Origin: Axinella damicornis
Lineage: Eukaryota > Porifera > Demospongiae > Axinellida > Axinellidae
Assembly: GCA_963931865.1 (NCBI GenBank)
Contig: OZ007510.1
Location: 14,860,111-14,924,110, forward strand
Length of the DNA stretch: 64,000 nt
Direction of reading: 5' to 3'
Positions within the stretch are counted from its first letter, which is position 1, and each line of letters begins with the position of its first letter. The notes under the pieces were generated by a model. That model did not search any database. It worked only from the letters and a program-made list of their open reading frames with translations, and was not told where the DNA came from. The translations under genes were made by a program, and so were the position numbers. This document shows positions 14,627 through 26,002 of this stretch, in pieces.

Positions 14627-14820
14627 ACTCTCTCGCTGGCGCACACCAATTCTTCTAAATAAAGAGCACTTTGTATAGTCTCGTTCCGATGTTAACATGC
14701 GACATGGCCTATATGGCTCTGACGTCAGTCGCGCCGCCGGCCGGCCTGCGCCGGCGCGCGCGGCCATGATAACTTGCTCACGTGCTCTTCTAATGGTTTG
14801 TTATCTGAAGAACGATCATC
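14627..14820. promoter_or_regulatory. Divergent CPSF4/PDAP1 promoter
   Basis: Only 194 bp separate the two start codons. The centre is strongly GC-rich (about 14727-14764), unlike the AT-richer surroundings. A CACGTG E-box lies at 14779-14784, the same motif found three times in the BUD31/RPS9 promoter. No TATA box is evident, as is usual for housekeeping bidirectional promoters. Confidence 0.55.
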
Positions 14821-17691
14821 ATGCCTAGAGGTAGGCTGACTCAATCTTCTCCCTGAAGACTAACACCAGCTCTTTGTGATCCATCTCTCTCAGGACGACA
14901 CAAGCAGCACAAGGGTCGTGCGAAGCACTACCTCAATCCGGAGGAGGTCCGTGAGCAGGAGCAAAGAAGGAAGAGAGAGGAAGATTGGAAAGTGAGGCAG
15001 GAAGTGATTTATAAGAGGGTGTAATTTCCATCTACAGTTGCTGCAATGTTGCATGTACCATTTCTCCTAACAGCGCAAGAAGGGTATACCAGGTGACAAG
15101 CCAGAGGAAGAGGAGGGGAGTGGGAGTGGCGATGAGGGGAGTGCTGTAGGAGGGAGTCGCAAGACGCACCTCTCTCCAGGGGACTTGCCTCCTGTTAGTA
15201 GCAGCAGTGAGGAAGAATCAAGTGATGACGACCTTGATGGTCAGGTGAGCCCAATGCTGATGTCTTCTGCTGTGGAGTTCACCTGCGGTACAATTGTCCA
15301 GTTTGTACTGCTAGTGCATTGTAGGCAACAGCTGAACGGTCTGACTGCCCTACCATAGTTCATAGCACATCGCATTTGTGGAGCCCGGGCCTGATACAAG
15401 AAATGGTTGAGGGGAGTGGGAGTTGCACAGGAGTTCTTGCTCTCTGTTCATGGGGTATCACATGAACCTCTCCCAACTCCCGTCATGCATAAATATAGCC
15501 TCGTTCCCAGTCCCACGCCCAGCTTTTCGTCGCTTGTAGTACGGTAAAGTGGGGAGGGCCTGGTACATTTCCTCACGTGAGCATAATCGAAAAATTTCAG
15601 AACGAGGACGTGACGTTATTCAACCACCTACACGTTCAACGCTCGGTGAGTATGACAGTCGCCCCCCGCTAGCTAGATACATGTGATATCTTACTTGGTA
15701 CCTTCGCTCTTCTTGCTGTTCTGAGACCACGTACGCCCACGTTCAACTTCCGGTCTTTCTACCCCTTTCTACCCTTGACGTCACTCACGTGAGGAAATGT
15801 ACCAGGCCCTCCCCACTTTACCGTACTGCAAGCGACGAAAAGCTGGGCGATGGCCTGGGAACAAGGCTAGCATAAACAGTCATCCTATCCTAGCACCTGT
15901 GTGTTCATTGATGATTGGAGAGTATAGTGAGCGAAACTTTAGGTATAAAATCTGCTCTACAGTTAGTGTAATTCACCCTAGTATACACACACCACATCGC
16001 ATTACTCGAAAGAGGTTACTGCCATTCCTGGTCCACACTCCTGAAGGAGTGTCACACTTCATGAGTATTGTCCCCCTGTCTCCTCTCCCTCTCCTTGTGT
16101 CACAGTTCCTGAGTATTGTCTCCCTCTCTCCTCTCCCTCTCCTTGTGTCACAGGTCATGAGTATTGTCTCCCTCTCCTTGTGTCACAGGTCATGAGTATT
16201 GTCTCCCTCTCTCCTCTCCCTCTCCTTGTGTCGCAGTTCATGATTATTGTCTCCCTGGCCTCTCTCCTCTCCCTCTCCTTGTGTCACAGGTCATGAGTAT
16301 TGTCTGTCTCCCTCTCTCCTCTCCGTCTTCTTGTGTCACAGTTCATGAGTTCTCCTCTCCCTCTCCTTGTGTCACAGGTCATGAGTATTGTCTCCCTTCC
16401 TTGCAGCTCCAAAAGTCCAAGGGGGTGGAGGCCTTGATTGATATAGAGAACCCAAACAGAGCGGCCAAGAAGACCAAGAAAATTACAGACATTGATATCA
16501 ATGCCAAGGTTGAACTCTCCAGAAGAGAAAGGTGGGTCGCCACAAGCTTGGGCAATGTAGGTAGTCTTGGGTTCAGCTCCATTTTCCCACCCACAAAATA
16601 TCGACCTTGTGCACTCAATAAACGCTGCACTATGTTACTCCTGTTGTGGATAGTGTTGTAAAATCATCCATGACATGTTTACTGAGTGTCTCGGCCTGTT
16701 AGGTAGGCCAGAGTGTTTCCAAGTACTACCGTCAATGATTGTCCTTATGAGGTTGGACTCATATCGGAGCGTCTGTGACCGTCAAAGGGTGGGCACTGTG
16801 GCATGGCTCAACAATCATCAGACTAACGGATTGTGTCTACCTTGTTTTCTGCATGAATCTCACAATGGTGTGCTGCAGGGCAAAACTTTCCTTGTGAAGT
16901 TGTAAGCTCACTGCAGATTGCTAAGGAGATGCTACAGTATTGTGGGGCGAGCCTGATTGATCGTTTGCCAGATGATACAGTGTTCTATTATTCATGCATT
17001 CGAATTCATTACTATAACCACCCCGCAATAAAAGAAACCATTGAATTTTTTTTTGATGGCATGGCAACTCTCCATACCATCCAGCAATACGTACTGATAG
17101 CACTGTGATGCAAGCGACTTGTCAAAACTAACGGTCACTTATGACAATATTAAATTTTCAGTTATGTATTGCTCAATTCAATTTGCCACACAATGTATTA
17201 AAGTGGTCTCTCTGGATGGTGGTTACCTTGTCTGCTCATTCTTCCTCGGTTGCTTAGAGAAGAGGTTGAGCGGCAACGTGATGCAGCTACATATCGCCGT
17301 CTCCATGAGGCTGGGCGGACAGAAGAAGCCCGGAGGGACCTTGCACGGCTGGCCGTTATCAGGCAGCAGAGAGAGGATGCAGCAAGAAAGAAGGAGGCAG
17401 AGAGAAAAGGTTCGTTGATGTCCATTTGGTTAAATTATTATGACCATTCAAAAAGAGCACATATGTAGACACGAGCCTAGTCTCGGTCCCGGACCCAATC
17501 CAGCATGGATCACTAAGTCTTTTAGTATTGCGTGCGGGGATGAAGGTCTGGGAGCAAGGCTAACCATCACCCCTACCCTTGGGGGATGCGGTCTCTGATG
17601 CGCTCTTGCCATTCAATGAGCTGTGCTTATGAAGCATGAAAATTCTTTTATCACTGCAGCACAAGAAGCAAAGGAAAAGAAGAAAAAATAA
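14821..17691 (+). CDS. PDAP1: PDAP1-like 28 kDa heat- and acid-stable phosphoprotein
   Basis: PDAP1 is a small, charged cytoplasmic phosphoprotein (PDGF-associated protein 1). Six exons are read. Exon 1 at 14821-14830 is tiny (MPR plus one base). The next are 14894-14991 ([20 protein letters not shown]) and 15075-15244 (acidic, serine-rich, [16 protein letters not shown]). The signature exon near 16408-16531 reads [20 protein letters not shown] and ELSRRER. An exon near 17257-17410 reads [20 protein letters not shown], and 17660-17691 gives the [10 protein letters not shown] tail and TAA. The IENPNR and LSRRER motifs match human PDAP1 and the order is colinear. Intron 3 carries a 374 bp foldback element and a minisatellite. 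The human neighbour BUD31 is also nearby here. Confidence 0.93.
15496..15869. mobile_element. Foldback/MITE-like element, 374 bp, with near-perfect 9 bp target duplication
   Basis: The terminal arms are about 85 bp and pair almost fully: left tagcctcgttcccagtccca, right ggcctgggaacaaggcta, with the inner text ctccccactttaccgtact mirrored. Flanks are GCATAAATA (15487-15495) and GCATAAACA (15870-15878), 8 of 9 identical. It is a long member of the TAGYCTCG family and has no coding capacity. It lies in PDAP1 intron 3. Confidence 0.85.
16060..16395 (+). repeat. Minisatellite in PDAP1 intron 3
   Basis: Degenerate copies of a pyrimidine-rich unit recur, built on ctccctctccttgtgtcaca followed by ggtcatgagtattgtctc. 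Most units contain a CAG followed by GTCATGAGT or TTCATGA. It runs to within about 20 bp of the acceptor of the next PDAP1 exon. Confidence 0.85.
17477..17563. repeat. Short foldback element, TAGYCTCG family
   Basis: Ends are tagtctcggtcccggacc and ggtctgggagcaaggcta. It lies in the last PDAP1 intron. Confidence 0.7.
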
Positions 17692-18242
17692 TGGCAACTG
17701 AAATTACTGCAAATACATAATACATCTTTCATCCACACGACATTGTATATATGCACCTCGTTCGTAGGCTTTCTCTCCCCCAACGTTTGTCGCTTGCAGT
17801 GCTAAGGGGGGTAAGTAAAGTAATAAGTTTTAGTGCGCATGCTCAAACATAAGGTGACGGAGGGGGTTTCCGAAGCTGGGGCCGTGTCCGGAAACCCCCT
17901 CCGTTACCTTAACGGTTAGTCTCGTTCCCAGACTCCAGCCCGCCGGCGGTGGCCTGGGAACGAGACTAGTTACCCATTATAAGAATTTGGCGGGAAGTTG
18001 GGCTAGTGGTGCGCTGAGGATCTAGGAAGGGTACAATTCGATCTGTGAAGTTTGGACAGCCGTGAAGCTTCGTTGACAAGGGTATGTTTGCGACTGTGTC
18101 ATTCAACTCAATGACTGCTGCTGCTGCTGGCCATAATAAGAGATAATAATTTTATTGTTGGTGTTCTTTATATGGAAAATATATTTACCAGCCATTTTCC
18201 GCATGCCCCACCGACACACTCGCCCTGCAGCATTTATTCATA
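17692..18242. other. PDAP1-ATAD5 intergenic region with two hairpins
   Basis: An inverted repeat at about 17852-17911 pairs gacggagggggtttccg with cggaaaccccctccgtta. A TAGYCTCG-family foldback follows at about 17918-17970. The remaining sequence before the ATAD5 start is likely its promoter; no specific motif stands out. Confidence 0.6.
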
Positions 18243-21200
18243 ATGATGGCAACAAGTCAGAGTTGCCTGATAACCTCGTTTTTCAAGTCGCCACCGAAAG
18301 ATGAAGGAACTGAAAAGACGCTGACTTTAACAAAATCCTCCCCTCCTCAAGAAGCTGCTATGGAGAATGAGCTGCTTACAAGCCAGACTAAAGACCCCGA
18401 TAGTCCTTGTAACCTTGACAGCGATCAAGAAGACGCCCAATCAGATCTGAACTCTCTGGGGGGTGGTGATAGTTACCATGGCGACAGTGCTAGCGATGAG
18501 GAAAGCTTTGTGAGGAAGCCCCTGGTTGTTAATTTGGCTGGTCTGTTGAGTCCGGGGATTGTGCACACAGTGGTAGGAGATGGCAAGAGGCAGAGGAAGA
18601 TGAGTGATATGTGTAAGAGTTTGAAAGGAGGGAAAAGTGGCCCAGTCAATGAGATTGGAACTGCGGTTGAAATGAAGATTGTTTCTTCAAATGCTGGTGC
18701 CAGACCCAGAGTGGAATGTGTAGCTACTAAAAAGTTAGAGTCATCCTGTCCTGAGATTACGGAGGAGTTTCCTAAACCTGAACAAGATGCATCTCTGAAA
18801 CAATCTATTCTCTCTTGGGATAGCAGGACTGGGGGACAGTTTGGGAAAGCTGTGGGACTGTCCCCTGTTGAGCAACAGGTGAAGGATGCAAGGGGTGTGG
18901 ATCCCAAGTCACTGGAAACGAGAGCGATTGTCGAGCCGAGAGGAGGAGACGGTCCTGTGAATGGTAGTGAGATGTGTGATGTTGAAGGTGAGGTCATAGC
19001 TGATGGTGGACAGAGAAGGAGGAGGAAGAAGGGATATAAAAGAGAACGTGAGGTTTGTGAGAATTCTCCAGGTTGTCTGGTAGGTAGTGACAAAAGCAGA
19101 AAGCTAAATCTAGATCCAGTTGTTGGAGAGAATGGAGAGGAGGGTGGGGAGCAGATGGACGTGGGGGGCAGGGGGCTGGACGACAGCTTTGAAGATTTTA
19201 TCAAAAGTGTACGTAAGAAAAGAAAGAAAAAGCACGAGCGTAAGAAGAAAAGTACCCGAAGCCTGACCCAACTTGGTGAGGCAGACAACTGCATGGATTT
19301 CAGCAAGGAAGAGTTGATTGTGGTCACCAAACGACCACGAAGATCGGCTGCTCTGGGTGTGGCAGAAAGGATCTTGACCGTGCAGCACATGGTTAAGAAT
19401 GTGAGTGAGAACGCTCAGGAGAAGGATGGTGATGACGCTTCACGGACAGAACCTAAACGTGAGGCAGCTGACGTTGTGATCACGGACTCAGATTGTGGGA
19501 ATGAGCTGCAGAATGTGGAATGCGTTCATCGGAATGAGCTCAATTTGACAGAAAAGAATGTCGAAGAAGAACGTGTGCTTGACGATAGTGTCATTATTGT
19601 CTCTTTGACTTCACCCACAAAATCTCCTCAGAAACTCAGCCAGATTTGTACGCACGAAGAGCCAAGCAGCAACAAAGGCCGTGGTGGCCTATCCTCAGAG
19701 TGGGCTAAAATATTCAAGCAGAGTAAGGTTGACGATAAGGGTACATCCAAGGATGAGTGTTTGACGAGGTCCCCCAAATCATCTCGTAGGATGAGAGGTC
19801 CTGCTTCTACCAGGAGCCCAAAGAAGTACCGATCTCCGTCCCACTCTCCACGTAGGTGCGGCAGTCCCAGGAGAAATTCACTATGCCGGAGCCCAAATCT
19901 TAAAAACTCCGGGAAACAGAATTTCAGTCCACTGAAGCAATCTCACATTTCCAGGAGGCAGCTGTCATTCTCTGCGTCTAGTACTGCCATCTATGATAGT
20001 GCGCCATTGGAAGGCCTTGTTCACGTGCAGCAGAGACACCCCAGTGAGCAGTTCTGGAACTTGGCAGATTCACAGCCAGTACGAGCCGCACACACACCCC
20101 AAACCAGCTGCTCGGAGACAGCCCTAGGAAGTGATGACAGCCTTGGCCTGGTTGAGGTAGAGCCACCCTGCATGTCACAAGTGAAACCGCCACTGCCTCA
20201 GGTTAGCAGCTGGATAGCGTGTAGGAAGCAAAGCAGGTGCATATGATTAGACAGGGTACATACCTCGAATTAGCTTGGATGAAATTGTGTGTATCCTTGG
20301 GTTTAGATGCAAAATTGTCATAGAAGAAAGACATTATATTTTCAACTTCTCCATGACATGGTGCATCTCTTATAAGACGTCCTGTACATTGTAGGCCAGT
20401 ATTCATTTGTTGCACAGACTTGCTCGGTCCTATTGTTGGTGAAGCCAAGTGGGCGGAGTCCACGTAGTTATATAGTGCAGCTAGGTATAGCTCTCCTGGT
20501 TTGCATAATAAACCATTGTGGTCCTAGGATCTTGCTAACCAGACTTGTTATGGCCACTTCCCTTTGACTTTTAAATTGCTCACTCCTTGTTTAAGTTCTG
20601 AGCAACAAGATATTGATATTTTCGTCTGGTCTAATGCCCTGGGGACGAGGTGTAAATGAGCTGAACACTTACACATCAAACTGAGCTATTATAGTGCACG
20701 TATTTCTTCTAGGTACACTGGAGTATTTGTCATTGATCTGTGCTATTCTCTTCTACATACACTGGAGTATTTATTATGGCTCTTCTCTACTCAAGGTCTG
20801 TTCTGCAGCAGAGAGACACCTCATTCTCTCACAACTTCAGAAGGCTTACCCGAAGCAAGATGTAGAACGGATCTATTCACGCTACAAGAGGATTGCCTCT
20901 CTCCCCGAGATGACTGACCTCTTTCATGTTGCCAATCCCTCCAACACCAGTGAATGTACTACGAAGCAGCCTCACAAGCTTTCGAGAATTGAGAAGGAAG
21001 ACAGGGGGCGTAAGAAGGAGGGCAGGGGGCGTAAGAAGGAGGGCAAGGAGCGTAAGAAGGAAGGCAGGGGCTGTAAGAAGGAGGGCAAGGGGCATAAGGA
21101 GGACATGGAGCACAAACGGAAGACCGGGGGGCATAAGGTTGTCAGGGGACCACTGATGTGCAGTATCAGTATTTGCAACCCAAGGAACGTTGGGGTCAAA

Positions 21201-24200
21201 GAGAGTGTCAGTGGGAGGATTCCTGTCAACGTTGCAGCTTACAAGAACACGGAACCTGTGACCCCTCAAAGAAAGTCTCTGAGGCTGTCCAGGAAGAAGC
21301 AAGAATTGTCTGAAATGCCCCAATGCCAAGCGATCAAAGACACCAATAAACAGACCAGATCAACCATGGATGCAGACAGTTCTGGCCGAGTTTCACCCAC
21401 CGCTGTCCTCCAACCCTCCTGCAAGCCCGGCCTGTTCAGTTCGGAGTTGTGGACTGAGATCTACAGGCCACAGACGGCGTCTGAAGTCATCGGGAACGGT
21501 GCACAGGTGAAGCAGCTGCACAGCTGGCTCTGTGACTGGAAAGTGAGGTGTTCTTCTCAAAGAGAAACTGCAGGCACCGAAAATGTACAAGAGTCGAAGA
21601 GAAATGGCAGGGGTACAAAACGAAGAGGAACTGCTGCAATGGAAGAGAGCAGTAGTGCCAGTTCTAGCAAGCTGTCGTCCATTCCCTTGTGGGTTAGTGA
21701 AGAAGACAATGATTTTATCTCCCTGGCTCACTTGAGGAGGAAACACAATGCCCGTATTTCTCGCTTTCCCGACAGCTCAGACACCGACGAAGAGAGCAGT
21801 GGAGAGGAGGAGGGGGTGTGTCCCGTGACAATCCTGTGCGGGGGCCACGGAAGTGGGAAGACGGCTGCCGTGTATGCCTGCGCAAAAGAACTTGGGTATA
21901 AGGTGTGTGCTTGGTACAGTGTGGCACTGCATATGTATGCATGTTTGGGCTTGCTGTAATGTACAAGTCTCCTTGATTGCTATGTGTGAGGTTAATGACT
22001 TTGGACTGTAGTGGTGACCTCGTTTCTCTCTCACTTCAGGTGTTGGAGGTGAACTCCACCAATGTACGTTCCGGACATAACGTCCTGGCTACCCTCCGTG
22101 AGGCCACACTGTCCCACCGAGTCACCACCAACGTGAAACCCGGCGGTGACAGCGTTGGTACCACCTCAGAACGCCACAAAACTGGCAATGAGAAGAAGAC
22201 AACTGCCCTCAAGTCTCTACCCACTGGCGGGATATGTACATTCTTCAAACCTGTGAAAGGGGGCATCCCTTCAGAATTGAATGAGAGGGTTGGGGTGAAT
22301 GAAGGTGGGACCGTGCAACCAAAGGCTAAGAGGAGGAGGAAGTCGAAAGCCAGCTCAGCTGTCGTGACTGGTATCAGCTCAGAGGGAGAGTTTGGCTCCT
22401 GTATGGATTCTACTGGGCACGCTCAGTCTGGAGCATCGGTTACCTTGGCAACTGCCACTGTCATACTTCTAGAAGAGGTACGTTAGAGTTCTGTGTAGGG
22501 TGGACCTGACTGCCATTTAGATTGTCCTGCAAGTCTTCAGCAGACACTAGTGCTTTTGATTGTTTTGAGGCTGTGTTCTACTACCAGGAGTGCATGAGCA
22601 GCCGAAGGCGGCGAAGGAGCGTCCAAACTAGTATAGACATGTAGTAATCCCTCACGCCTTATGGTCATACCTTATATGGGAGACCTTTGCGGTACTGCAC
22701 AAACGCCAATTTGTCTTTCACACTTTTACGTAACGGCCTCTTGCCGTATAAGGTTAAAATTTGGGACGTGTGAAGGACTACTACTTTGGCTAGGGCGTGC
22801 ATGCTGAGTTTGACACTCCTTCGGCGACTCATGCGCTCCTGCTATTATGTAAGTGATCAGGCAGGTCATCTTCACAAAGTGGACTTCAGTTATACCCGGT
22901 TACTCATGCAGTTTGTGTTCTCCCTGTGCTGTTGCAGGTGGACATTCTCTTTGAGGAAGAGCGAGGGTTCTGGTCGGCAGTGTACGAGCTCATAGGCACC
23001 ACTAAACGACCCATCGTTATGACCTGCAATGGTGAGCCGTGTAATGCATGTAGGCTGTGACACCTTGTGTACCATACATGCATAACTGATCTCTGTTTCA
23101 TGATCAGAAACTGCCTTATTCCAACCTTTCCCAGATTCAAGGTACGAATTGGAATGCGATCACCACAAACTGCTCTTCAATCAGCCTGCCTTGGTTAGTG
23201 TTCCTTGAATGAGTAAGCGGTGGTGACTTCAGCCGCTATTGTGTCGCCAGTCAGTGTGCACGTCTTGTGTGTGATGTGTACTGCTACCTCCCACTGCAGC
23301 CAGAGCTGTCACTGCACATGCAGCTGCTGTGCCTGTCACATGGTGCTCATGTGACACCAGATGCTGCCAATCAAATTGCAGCATTCTTGAAGTGTGACAT
23401 CAGGAAGGCAGTCACCCTCCTTCACTTCTGGCTGACACTGCTGTTGCCTAGCAACGGCGGGAGTAGTACTGGCTCTGAGCCCTCTGCAACTGTTGGAGGA
23501 GAACTGACCTTGGAGGACGGGGGAGTTGGAGAGGCTCTGGTACTGACCTTGGAGGACGGGGGAGTTGGAGAGGCTCTGGTAGGAGGACTGGAGGAAATGG
23601 AGGGAAGGGGGATCTCCGCTGCGCCAATATCAGTCGAGCATCTTCTGGGGTTGTCTGCTGTGCAGAGGGAGGTGCTGAAGAGAGTCTTTACGGAGAATGA
23701 GACAACAGGCCTCCTGGGTTCCAAGGTATATAATATCAATTCTCTTGATAATATGATGTGTGACAGCATTCGATGTGGACTGTGTAAATTGGTATACTTC
23801 ACTTTAGTGGTATACCAAGGTATGAATCTCTATACTAAAGTATGAATCAGTATACTAAGGTATACTAAAGTATGAATCCGTATATGAATCCGGTATGAAT
23901 CAGTATACTAAGGTATGAATCAGCATACTAAAGTATACTGAATCAGTATACTAAGGTATGAATCAGCATACTAAAGTATATTAAGGTACTGAATCCGGTA
24001 TGAATCAGTATACTAAGGCATATACGACTCAGCATGGGAAACTGGAGGTACTCAAGTACTTCATCATAGCTGACGCTGTCTTACTATCATCCACTGTAGG
24101 ACTGCTCCAGCCATGTGTTGTGCGAGGTGATTGCCATGGTGCACCAAGGAGGTCTGGAGCTGACCCATCCCCTGAGTGACCTTGCACCTCTGAGCCAAGA

Positions 24201-25903
24201 TGGAAGACGCACCTCTCGTGAGGCGAGAACTGAGGGATTGTCTCCTGGTGACACCGTGACCTCCAACAATGGAAGCCTTGTCCCTGCCCCTGTGAGACAA
24301 GGAGCAGAAAGAGCTTCCACATGTAGGGAAGTTATATTAGGAGGCTCAGAGAGTTCACATGTCCTCACGATGCCATGGAAACAACCTCACTGCGTGCAGA
24401 GAACAGCATCAAAATATCACTCTTTGGATACTGTGTCCAACATGTGTGACACCCTCTCATACATGGATGCAGTTGCTGTGGTGTCATGTGACAGTCATGT
24501 GACTGAGAACCACCATCATGGATGCTTCTCTCCTTGGTGGTGCTGTACGACAGAATTGAGCCTGTGCAATGAACTTCCTCTGACAAACGAGCAGAGACGT
24601 TCTGTGGAGTTCAATGTCCGGGCAAAAGCTGCGATGGAGGCACTGGCCTTGGGGGGGTGTTGGAGGCATGGGGACAGGTTGGGATACTCACAAGATGGCC
24701 CTTATGGGCTGTTGGCAGCAGCAGAGCAGAGAAGGTTGGTATGTTCCCAGACCATTCCACCTGGCCTGTGTATGTGTATGTGTCCAGCCTTGTTCCCAGG
24801 CCATTCCACCTTTGGTTAGTGTGCTGTAAGCTCCATGGGATTATGGCCAGGGACTTCAGTTTATCCAGACTTCACAATATGCTTTATACCCTAGTGGCCA
24901 AGTAAACACATTGGTCAGGTTCTATAACCTTTTTTCTTCTTCAGAGCTTCACCCCTTAAACTGGTAACCTTTTAAAGGAGCCCATTGATTCCAGAAGACT
25001 TGGGTTCAGGCCCTCAGTAGCCCTAGTAAAGTTCTCCAGGGCAAGTACATCTCGCATTTGCAGCGAGCAATGTCAATACATTAACCGTGTGTTTGTGTGT
25101 AGCGGAAGTCGGATGTTCGTGGGGCGGGACTAGACTAGTGACGCATGCGACCTTCGTACTTCAATTTATTGAACCTCGAACTCAACTCTCTGCGATGAAT
25201 GTTCGAGAAATTGGGCATGCGCTGGAATCTTCCAGAACAGCTGGTGGATGCAGCAGTTGAAGCAGACGCAATCAGGGAGTAGTTGAAATGGATGCAATTG
25301 GGGTCAGCAGCAGCTGAAGCGGACGCAATCGGGGAGCAGCAGTTGAAGTGGATCGATGCAATCGGGGAGCAGCAGTTAAAGCGGATGCAATCAGGGAGCA
25401 GCAGCTGAAGTGGACGCAATCGGGGAGCAGCAGCTCTGCACAGAGAGCTGTCCGGTGCTGGATTACTGCGTAGGCAAACAAAGGGGAAGTAGCTGAGTGA
25501 GCGAAGCGAGTGAAGCTACTTGTACTGTTTAATATTAATTTTGTCCTACCTTCTCAGGAGGGTGGCAGGAGTACACTCTGCTTGTGTGGAGTGTGCTGAG
25601 GCGTTTGGCACCCACTGGGAACCCTCACATGTTGCCATGGCAACAGACTGCCTCCCTGCCCTGCAACTGATGTGCCACTCTGAGAACCTGCGTGAGGCTG
25701 CCAACACAAAACGGAGGTACACCTGCTCACTTTGTTTTGCTGCTGTTGAGCCATTTTCATATTACACACTCGCACGTCCACTCTCTCGCACATCCACACT
25801 CAGGTTCAGGCACTATCTGTCTTCCAGTATAGTTGATCTTCAACACCTGAAATCCCTCCCAAACATTGCGGCCTTCCCTCATCGACCACCATCCTCACCA
25901 TAG
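18243..25903 (+). CDS. ATAD5: ATAD5/ELG1-like AAA+ PCNA-unloading clamp loader subunit
   Basis: ATAD5 forms an RFC-like complex that unloads PCNA after replication. Exons read are 18243-20201, 20796-21902, 22039-22477, 22938-23031, 23108-23192, about 23300-23724, about 24100-24736, about 25557-25714 and about 25803-25903. The long disordered N-terminus starts [19 protein letters not shown], with a PIP-box-like ITSFF. The AAA+ part has [15 protein letters not shown] and HSWLCDWK, then Walker A GGHGSGKT with [20 protein letters not shown]. Walker B is [14 protein letters not shown], followed by [12 protein letters not shown]. The C-terminus has [14 protein letters not shown], then [20 protein letters not shown] and FRHYL before the stop. 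All follow the order of human ATAD5. A second PIP-like ICTFFKP lies between the Walkers. Lysine-rich and acidic repeats expand two exons. Some central exon edges are uncertain. Confidence 0.93.
21000..21130 (+). repeat. Lys/Arg/Gly/Glu-rich coding repeat in ATAD5 exon 2
   Basis: An imperfect 21 bp unit (ggcgtaagaaggagggcagg and variants) repeats about six times in frame and encodes RKKEGRG-type heptads. It lies in the disordered region ahead of the AAA+ core. Confidence 0.85.
22583..22846. repeat. MITE-like inverted repeat in an ATAD5 intron
   Basis: The left arm (about 22586-22630, caggagtgcatgag, gccgaagg, gaaggagcg) pairs with the right arm (about 22810-22845, cactccttcggcgactcatg, gcgctcctg). 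The element is about 260 bp and differs from the TAGYCTCG family. No target duplication was confirmed. Confidence 0.65.
23511..23588 (+). repeat. In-frame 39 bp coding duplication in ATAD5
   Basis: Two adjacent, nearly identical copies encode [13 protein letters not shown] twice, followed by [10 protein letters not shown]. The unit is a multiple of three and keeps the frame. The near identity suggests a recent duplication. Confidence 0.9.
23800..24030 (+). repeat. Tandem repeat in an ATAD5 intron
   Basis: Units such as atgaatcagtatactaaggt and its shorter variants recur about ten times, AT-rich and degenerate, ending about 70 bp before the next ATAD5 exon. Confidence 0.85.
25130..25520 (+). 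repeat. Dispersed element with internal 28-30 bp repeats, copy 2
   Basis: It lies in an ATAD5 intron. About five units of gcagcagctgaagcggacgc and aatcggggagca variants are followed by ctctgcacagagagctgtcc and ggtgctggattac. This is the reverse complement of the copy at 8040-8310, including the flank beyond the tandem array. No coding capacity. Confidence 0.75.
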
Positions 25904-26002
25904 CTACTCCTTTTCTAGTCAATAGAAATGCCATATTTCCAGTAGTGCTCAATTTTGTTGGTTTCAAATGCACAAGTAATAGTTTTGCAACAGTAAATGC
26001 TG

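Noticed and set aside
18473..19390. 305-residue open frame antisense to ATAD5 exon 1
   Set aside because: It is the complement of a long low-complexity exon and has no domain or splice context; the sense frame carries the ATAD5 start and continues into the AAA+ exons.
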